From Ligustrum vulgare (lineage: Eukaryota > Streptophyta > Magnoliopsida > Lamiales > Oleaceae): a stretch of 64,000 bases of DNA. The position numbers were made by a program, and so were the translations under genes. The notes beneath the pieces were generated by a model. The model saw only the letters and a program-made list of their open reading frames with translations, did no database searches and was not told the DNA's origin. This document shows positions 56,941 to 64,000 of this stretch, piece by piece. Location of the stretch: the NCBI GenBank assembly GCA_963555705.1, contig OY743169.1, positions 48,658,124-48,722,123 of the forward strand. Reading direction: 5' to 3'. Numbering within the stretch: the first letter of the stretch is position 1; each line of letters opens with the position of its first letter.

Positions 56941-59640
56941 ATGCAAAAAAGGCAACGAGGGATGCCCTCGTCGCCCCTCCGGTATAAGAATTAGTATTCT
57001 GGAGAAGGAGAGAGTAATTTAGAGAATATTTAAGAACTTATGAAAAATATGAATATTGTGTGTGTAATTAAGACATAATTCATTAACGTGTTTTTAGGGT
57101 TAGGTCCAACCCATTATAAGATCATGACGCTTTATGAATAAATTGACCCATATACCGAGCTTATCCTATGATTATCAAGGGACAGGTCGATCAACGAGGT
57201 CGGGCTTTCCCAGAAAGAATAGGTTGGCCATGTTCACAACCTTGATATCAATCATTTATTAAAACCATGCTTTATACATAGCTTGAGATTTGTGCTGATC
57301 TTTGTAAATGAGATCGGTCCAAAGCGTCACCTCGGGCCACGGAAGAGGTTGACCCAAAGTATGACCTTGGGCTTCAAACATAAATGTAAAAAGTGGTATT
57401 CTGATAATTGAATGACCAAAAATTATACCGATCATTAGCCCCCGTGCGTCAAAGGTCGGGTTTCGGCCTCTAGACGTATGTCATATCAAGTGTAATTATT
57501 GTTTGAGGAGGGAAACTATGAACCTATGTTGAACGAAGAAGCCCGAACATGAGGACCCAAGCATTGAAGTTTTTTCATACATGATAACGTAGTGTTCGGG
57601 GTCATGTACTCATCATAAGCCCCCTCGTATCCTGTATTGAATTCCAGGAGATATGAATGTGCAATAATGAGATACCGTAGTTTTGGTAGGATGTGATGCG
57701 ATGGTTATGTTGTGGGGAAATAACAAGAGCGTATGTTAGGTAAGGATTGAGCCTGAACTTATGTTTAAGGAATAAAAAGCCAAACTCATGTTAAGTAATG
57801 AGCTCAAGCATATGTTAGCGAAAATTAAGCATGAGTTTATGTTATGTAATAAACCCGATCATTATGTAGAATGTAAATAAGGCCGTAAAGTAATAAACCT
57901 GGGCTTATGTAGATCCAGGGACTTCATTATGCGATTTGATTACTTGACTGCTTGAGAATGACCATGTGTACTTGCATGAGCAACTATCTAATTGTTTGCT
58001 CGTGGTTAAGGCTTTGAGCGCTTGCGCTTGGGTAAGAAATAATTTTGCTAGGTAGTGTCATTAATAACTTGGGAAGGTTGTAACTTGTGACCGGCCTTGT
58101 AAAAATTTTTTATAAAGAAGGGGTCCAGCCTTTCACTTTGTAATTTTTAAGAATTTATTTATAAGGTCGGGCATTGTGGCAGACCTTGTAATTTTTCGCA
58201 CAGAGAATGGGCTAAGTCCTTAATTTTTTGTAATTTATAAGGATGGTTGACAGGTCGGGCATGTTGAATATGGCAGCGAGCCCGTGCTTTGAACTTGTTT
58301 TCATAAAAAATTTATAGACTTATCTTTTACTCGGGGTATGCCTTGTGGACTGCTTGTAATTCTTGTGAATAAATTCACAAGTTTCGGTTAAGTACATGAT
58401 ACTTGTGTTTTGTTCGTAAATTGATTCCACGGGCCGAGCGTTTGAACCAATCTCATTACTTCAAGAATAGTTTGAAAAGGTCATGTTCGTTCGACCTTGT
58501 GAGTTTCTAGTTTAAAGCAAGGCCTAGCCTTTATAATTCAAAGTATAATTATATAGGTCGGTTATGGCCGATCTTATGGACTTTAGCGCAAAGGAGGGGT
58601 CAAGCCCTGCCCTTTTGTGAGTTTATTGAAAAATAATTTGTAACATCGAGCGAGGCCGACCTTGTATATGATTTATACAAAGAAATGGTCAAGCTTTCGA
58701 CTTTGTGAATCCATGAAAAACAACTTGTAAAGTCGAGCAAGGCCGACTTTCTAAATTATTTGACTTTGTGTAGTTTAAGGGAATGATTAGTCAGGTCAGG
58801 AATTTAGGCCGACCTCGTAAACCTTTTGCACAAAGAAGGGTCAAACCCTTGACTTTGTGTAATTTAAGGAAATAGGTCCGGCAGGTAGGCCAACTTTGTA
58901 GACTTTTTGTAGGAAAGCAATCTGTGACGTCGGGCATGATGGTTAACCCCATAAATTACTCGTGCTGAAATAATTCGTCAGGTCGGACATTTTGATCGAC
59001 CTTATAATTTATTTACGAGGAAATAATTTGTAACGTCTTACCATATGAGACATTGTAAATTATTTGTGAGGAAATAATTTGTAATGCCTTGCCATATGAG
59101 ACATCGTAAATAATTTGTGAGGAAATCATTCCCAATGTGGTATGGTAGGTTTTCTTTAATTATCACAATTGTTTTTGTTCGATGATTGGAGGGCATAGAA
59201 GCTAACATCAGATTGGCAAGGGATTATGACTTGCATTAATAATAGAACTTATTGATATGTTTAAGCAAGGAATAAGTCGAGATTATGTTAAGTAATAATC
59301 TTTAACTTATGTTGAGATTTAATAAGGTTAGATTATGTTAAGTAATAATCTCTAACTTATGTTAAGAAGCAATAAGCCGAGCTCATGTTAAGAAATAATA
59401 AGCTCGAGCTTATTCTTAAGCAAGGAATAAGCCGAGCTTATGTTGAGTAATAAGCCCAAGCTTGTTTTGGCGGGAGTTATAGGTCAAGCTCATGTTAGCA
59501 CATAAGCCTGAGCTGGTGTTAGAAAATAATAGGTTGAGTTCATGTTTAAGTAATGAGCTCAAGTTAACGTTAAGGAATGATAAGCCGAGCTTATGTTGAG
59601 TAATAAGCCCGAGCTTGTTTTAGCAGGAATTTAATTGATT
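56941..59640 (-). repeat. Large degenerate periodic array, probably a minus-strand Gypsy LTR
   Basis: At 56955-57030 the minus strand has the look of a Tat-type LTR end (CTCTCTCCTTCTCC, AGAATAC, ACCGGAGGGGCGACGAGGGC). From 57.1 to 59.6 kb, imperfect units carrying GGTCGGGCAT, GACCTTGTAA and TTTTGTGA repeat every 70-100 bases. Near 59200-59640 another unit type alternates AATAAGCCGAGCTTATGTT and GTTAAGTAATAA. No coding region. Confidence 0.5.
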
Positions 59641-61430
59641 CAAAGCAAACTTTTTTTTCCAATTAATATGATTAGCTTTTGAAGAAAAAGGTTGAAGCGT
59701 CTTAATCAATGTAGATTCTACCCAGGAAGGTCATGCTAAAATATTTTAAGTGTTTCTATTGATGATCGCATAAAAATATGATGTTTTATATAATTGATCA
59801 ATTTGTGAGTTACTTTATAATTTGATATTTAATTTAGCTAATTTCCAAATTATACAAACTTTAGATCACAAAAAAAAGCATGAATCATCATGGGAACGGA
59901 TCAAATAACTTCCAATTCAGCAAGTAATTGAGTTCAACTTGCGTATTATTGATCTGATAATACTTGTAAATAACGAGACCAGAATTACAATTGGATTTCA
60001 TTAATTAAATCAGCATATTAATAGATTATGAGTCTTTCAAAAATCAATAATTAATTGATTGTAATCCTTTAGGCATATTGCTCATAAATCATAATGATTT
60101 TGTCGGAATTGTACCAAGAACGTTCCATTTTGAATCTTGGTCGCAGCTCTCGACTTGTTCTAAGAAATAGAGGGACCAAAAAATATCTTATGATCAGGGA
60201 GCATGTTTCTTGAATTCACATATCACAAGCTATTGCAGATTTAATGTTTTAATCTCAACTTAACGAGTTGATTTTCAAATTAGGCAAAGATAAGTAATCT
60301 TATCTAGATTCGATGAGCTCTTTATTAGCAGTAACCACATATAATATAGGATTGCAAAATTTTTTGAGCTCCAACACATGATTAGCATTATGCAAGGATT
60401 ATTGAATTAATAAAGAGTGTTAGGGTACACCTCATTTTTGCAATTCCTCGAGTAGATCCAAAAATGACTAAGGACCTAAGGAAATCCTTGCTCAGCATTA
60501 AGTGGTAGTTGCGTCGGCGGCTTTGATCAAAAAGCTCAACAATTACAACTGGAGGCTATATTACACCATAATTGATAGGAGATTCGGTTGAGGTGTTTTA
60601 TCCAACATCTCGCATTAAGGACGTAAATTGAAGTCAAATTAAGGTTACTGCAACTTTATCAAATCCAATAAAGTGTCAAATAACTAATGATATGGATTAA
60701 AAAACTTTCTACTCTTCAATGGAAGCAAATAAATAAAAACATCTCTATATCTCCTTTGTTTATTAATGTCAGTAAGGAAGTAGTAACAAAACATTGTGAC
60801 TATAGGCTCAGCCGAAGTAAGCTTCAAGTCCAAAATCATTGCAAAATGTAGTGGGTTTTGCAGTGAATAAAAGATAGCCAGCAGTTAACGAAAGAAAATT
60901 CTAGCCATGTATATAAGAGTAGGGAGGGAGATGAAAAGTTAAAAATGGTTACTCCCTTTTTCTGCTCATTTCGACTGCTCCTGATTGGACTTTGGCAGCA
61001 GATTTGTGACTCAGTTCTATCCACTTTGACAGTCTTTTCAATTGGTGTTGTTATTCGACCATGGAATGAGAAGGAACTTGGCTTAAATGTTAGCAGGAAT
61101 CCTTCAATTGATCTCTAGTAACTGCTCCTAAGATGGTGGTGGCTTAGTTCTCATGCCAAACTATGACTGCAGGAGGACATGGATGCCTAAAGTGAGTCAC
61201 ATTTATTCTCATAACCAATCCAAATGTTAATAGAGAAATGGGTATGAAGACATGTTTGATAAACTTATCGATGAATTGAAAATGCCAAACAAGGCCTTGA
61301 TTTTCATGCACAAGCTAAGTACTTGACCAGAAGGATCAAAAAATCCAATTAATCAAATCAAACAACAAATATAACCCGCATTACCCCGTGAGATCACGAG
61401 AAAATGAACCGCATGACCGTACGAATTTAC
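59641..61430. other. Unclassified AT-rich DNA
   Basis: No ORF with family resemblance and no strong repeat structure was seen. Confidence 0.3.
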
Positions 61431-61830
61431 AAATTAGGGCTTCCGAATTTTATTTTCCTTTGGACTATTATTTTTTCGTTTTGGGCCCATTAGTTGTGGC
61501 TAAAGCCTATCTTTCGTGGAAAACGCTTTATTATTCATTTTTCACGCATTGCATGGATTAACTGGATTATTATTTGAGAGAATATATTGATTTTTCCTTG
61601 TTCTTCATCGTTCTTGTGGAAAACATCGAACTTATCAAAGGATTTGAAAACATTTGTGACGTTCAACCCTTAGTGGTTCTTATCTCCACGTCTTAACAAG
61701 TCCAAGGTTTAATATACCTTGGGTTCTTGAATCGTGAGGTTCGGGCTATCGTCTACAGCTTGGATTTGGAACTTTCCAGCATTTCAATCTAATTTTGGGA
61801 GTTCTTCGTGATTCCCACAACAAATCACAT
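61430..61830 (+). repeat. LTR fragment related to the nested Gypsy derivative
   Basis: The 3' part resembles 47700-47968 and 49870-50142: GAACTTATCAA, TTTGTGACGTTCAA, CGTGAGGTTCGGGCTA (there CGTGAATATCGGGCCA), TTGGATTTGGAACTTTCC. More diverged; no second LTR or internal region nearby. Confidence 0.6.
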
Positions 61831-61952
61831 CACAAAGACCTGAGGAGAAATAGTATAAACAATGAAGTAAATGAAATAAAGAATTAAAGTTCAAATTAAT
61901 GCTAGATAGATTAAAAGATAAAATGAAATGCAATCCTCAGCAAAAGTGCCAA

Positions 61953-63450
61953 AGACTTGTTGTGTGCTTATCTTACGGCAAGTGTACGGATCAAACAAAT
62001 AATAAATTGGATATTAAGTTCGTGTATCGTTCCCACGGGGATTGTGATAGATTATTTTTAAGTTCCTATCCTTAACCGAAACAAATAATATCCAGATATA
62101 GAGTTTTGAAATAAAGGCAAACTAAGTAATAAAAATAACTATGAAAGAAAATTCGACCACTGCAAATTGATTTTAACGAATGGTTTTATTGAGTGTGTAA
62201 ATGTAGTACTAAAACCAAAAATCCACTTTTATTAGTTATTATTAAATTAGGGTTATTAAATTGACAACAATTTCTCGATAATGAAAATCAATGATCCTAA
62301 TTTTTTTTTAAGAACCTCTATCGACTAGGATTAAATATATTCCTATATGTGACCCGTCTATATCTCTATGAAAAATGCAATTCATGAGCAGCTAGAGATC
62401 AGATAAAGCGTAGTGGCTCTATTGGATTTTATGGAAATTAATATATGTCAAGCTAATTCTCGTTCTCTCGAATCTAAAATCCAAAACTCAAAAATAAGAA
62501 GAAATTTCATCCGGGCCCTAGCACATTTCGATATTTATTCTAACATACTAATGTGAAGTAAACAAAATAACAATGTTGAAGTCATCACCTGGAAAAATAA
62601 AATCTTGAATTCAAGCTTCACTTCATTTTTTGTCGATGAAATCTTGATGTGAAATCCTTGTTTTCTTGCCTCCTGATTGATTATGGGGATTCCCCTTATG
62701 TAGATTTGATTCACTTCTATTTATATGCCTCCCAAATAGGTTAAAAATAAGGTAAAAATTGTGATCCAAAAAGATCCCCTACAAAAAATAGAATTCCGAA
62801 ACGAAACAACAATTTACGCTATAAATTTAATTGGGCGGCTGTCCAATTATAACCCCAACGTTTGCCCAAGAAAATGAATCCGCATTAAACGGACGCTCTA
62901 CTCGCCACACTTGGGATAAAACCAGGCGAGTGCCTAACTTCTTTTTTCCTTCATTTTAGTCCCTCTCTTTTAATTTCACAGTTGATCCCTCATCTTCCAA
63001 TTTCATGCAATTGAATCCTTCAACTTTAGTTGTGTTAGATTTCTTTTCTTGTCCTTCACTTTCGATTCATTCAATTTAGCATATAATTCTTTCAGTTAAT
63101 TCCATTTACTCTCATATCCATCCAATGTCTCCAACTATCGCTGGTGAATATCTTAAATAAACAGAATCTAAAACAGATTAAGCCCTTGTTTAACAACCAT
63201 ACATTTACATAAAAAAAATGCTACTTTTTTCTATAATATTATCAATTTCAACTGTCCAAAAAAATCAAACTCACAATTTTTTACTCTTCAAACCACTTTT
63301 TAATCACACGATTTCCCAAAACTACTATTCAACACTCTTTTTTTCAAAAAGTATGACAATCAAACAAGGGCTAAGTGGAAAACCTATAAAATGAGAGAAG
63401 AAATGCTTAGTTTTGGAGAGACCCAATAAGTGGATAAAACGCACTTATCA
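61953..63450 (-). repeat. Solo LTR, TGATAAG family (copy 5, minus), 5-bp TSD, with nested MITE
   Basis: On the minus strand it begins TGATAAGTGCGTTTTATCCA at 63450 and ends past CGTACACTTGCCGTAAGATA. Flanks TTGTT at 61948-61952 and 63451-63455. TATA-like CATATAAATAG on minus near 62730. It includes a ~192-bp MITE at 63181-63372. Confidence 0.75.
63181..63372. mobile_element. MITE with AGCCCTTGTTT terminal repeats
   Basis: Left end AGCCCTTGTTT; right end AAACAAGGGCT is its exact reverse complement. About 192 bp, AT-rich, no ORF, inside the solo LTR. No unambiguous target duplication, so the superfamily is not assigned. Confidence 0.6.
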
Positions 63451-63455
63451 TTGTT

Positions 63456-64000
63456 TATGAAATTATTTCCAATATAAACATTATAAGTTGATTGTTTAAG
63501 CATAAATTAGAGCTTTTAATGACATTCATGCACACCTTGGCATAGTATCATAACCTGAGGATTCTGCTATTATTGTGATCAGCAAGCTAATAGTGACCCA
63601 TACAAGCAAACGAAACTAAAATCTTAAATGCACTGAAAGCTCACCAACCATATATAAACATAAACCTCACTTTGAAAACAACAAAGTATAATATAAAACA
63701 CAAACACAACTAAAATATCAAAAACATTAGCAAATTTCACCTACAATAGATGAAATGACGTGAACGTAACCACTTATATTATGAGTCCACCCCTCCAAAC
63801 GAAAACCCTTAAAACCACAATTCTTTATTCTCTAAAACGCTTCACGCAAAATTTATATTCTTAACATTTAATATTGTTCAACATAAAATGAGAGGTGATT
63901 TGGATTGATCAACCATTAACGTGAGAATATCAAGTAGGTAAAAAAATCACTCGAAAGAAAATTGGGCAGTCGCCCAGTCTCCTTTTTGGTAACCTGTGGC
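63456..64000. other. Unclassified AT-rich end of window
   Basis: No gene seen. GGGCAGTCGCCC near 63964 is a short GC-rich inverted repeat that may belong to another LTR running out of the window. Confidence 0.3.

Noticed and set aside
1..64000. Possible CRISPR, tRNA, rRNA, bacterial operon or endogenous viral sequence
   Set aside because: Repeats lack spacer structure, no tRNA cloverleaf or rRNA signature was seen, and all reverse-transcriptase-type sequence fits Copia or Gypsy retrotransposons.

Overview
The window is AT-rich nuclear DNA from a flowering plant, most likely a eudicot. The evidence is the dense nested plant transposons (Copia, Gypsy of Athila/Tat and chromovirus type, MULE, PIF/Harbinger, hAT, Helitron-like, a possible SINE), GT-AG introns, and one plant housekeeping gene. 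No bacterial, organellar, rRNA, tRNA or CRISPR features were seen. The species cannot be named from sequence alone.

Only two loci look like host genes. (1) 12760-15719 (+) is a three-exon 3'(2'),5'-bisphosphate nucleotidase (PAP phosphatase, HAL2-like/AHL type). It carries one single-base frameshift in exon 2 and an in-frame transit-peptide-like N-terminal extension. (2) 54074-54364 (+) is a small Gly/Cys-rich protein that may have lost its signal-peptide frame. Host-derived fragments include an RNase-H-like/RBR E3-ligase piece (45.3-45.8 kb) and a GRF zinc-finger mini-ORF (0.7-0.9 kb).

Layout. 0.7-12.3 kb: an old MULE transposase on the minus strand, split by an 8.2-kb Athila-like Gypsy element (3162-11366), which is itself hit by two solo LTRs of one family. 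12.8-15.7 kb: PAP phosphatase. 15.7-19.5 kb: repeats. 19.6-28.4 kb: a Kaonashi-like MULE with a transposase (+) facing a multi-exon DUF1985/Ulp1-peptidase gene (-). Its introns and flanks are filled with a palindromic TTACAATTGTAA-type repeat. 28.6-29.9 kb: Copia pol remnant (-). 30.0-31.9 kb: two adjoining Helitron-like non-autonomous elements. 31.9-41.2 kb: Gypsy remnants, two more solo LTRs and a hAT fragment. 41.2-45.8 kb: MITE, GTG-rich and tandem-repeat DNA. 46.2-53.4 kb: a complete but dead Copia element (5-bp target duplication) carrying a younger protease-only Gypsy derivative with its own perfect 5-bp duplication. 54.0-55.1 kb: small gene plus a Copia solo LTR. 55.4-56.9 kb: Harbinger transposase remnant. 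56.9-59.6 kb: long degenerate periodic array, probably a large LTR. 61.4-63.5 kb: LTR fragments and a nested MITE.

The mobile genes are nearly all broken by stops, frameshifts or lost catalytic residues, so the region reads as layered transposon insertion around one metabolic gene. The two least explained signals are a hypervariable GC-rich palindrome module at the same promoter-proximal place in several solo LTRs of one family, and the palindromic intron-filling repeat of the Ulp1-bearing MULE.
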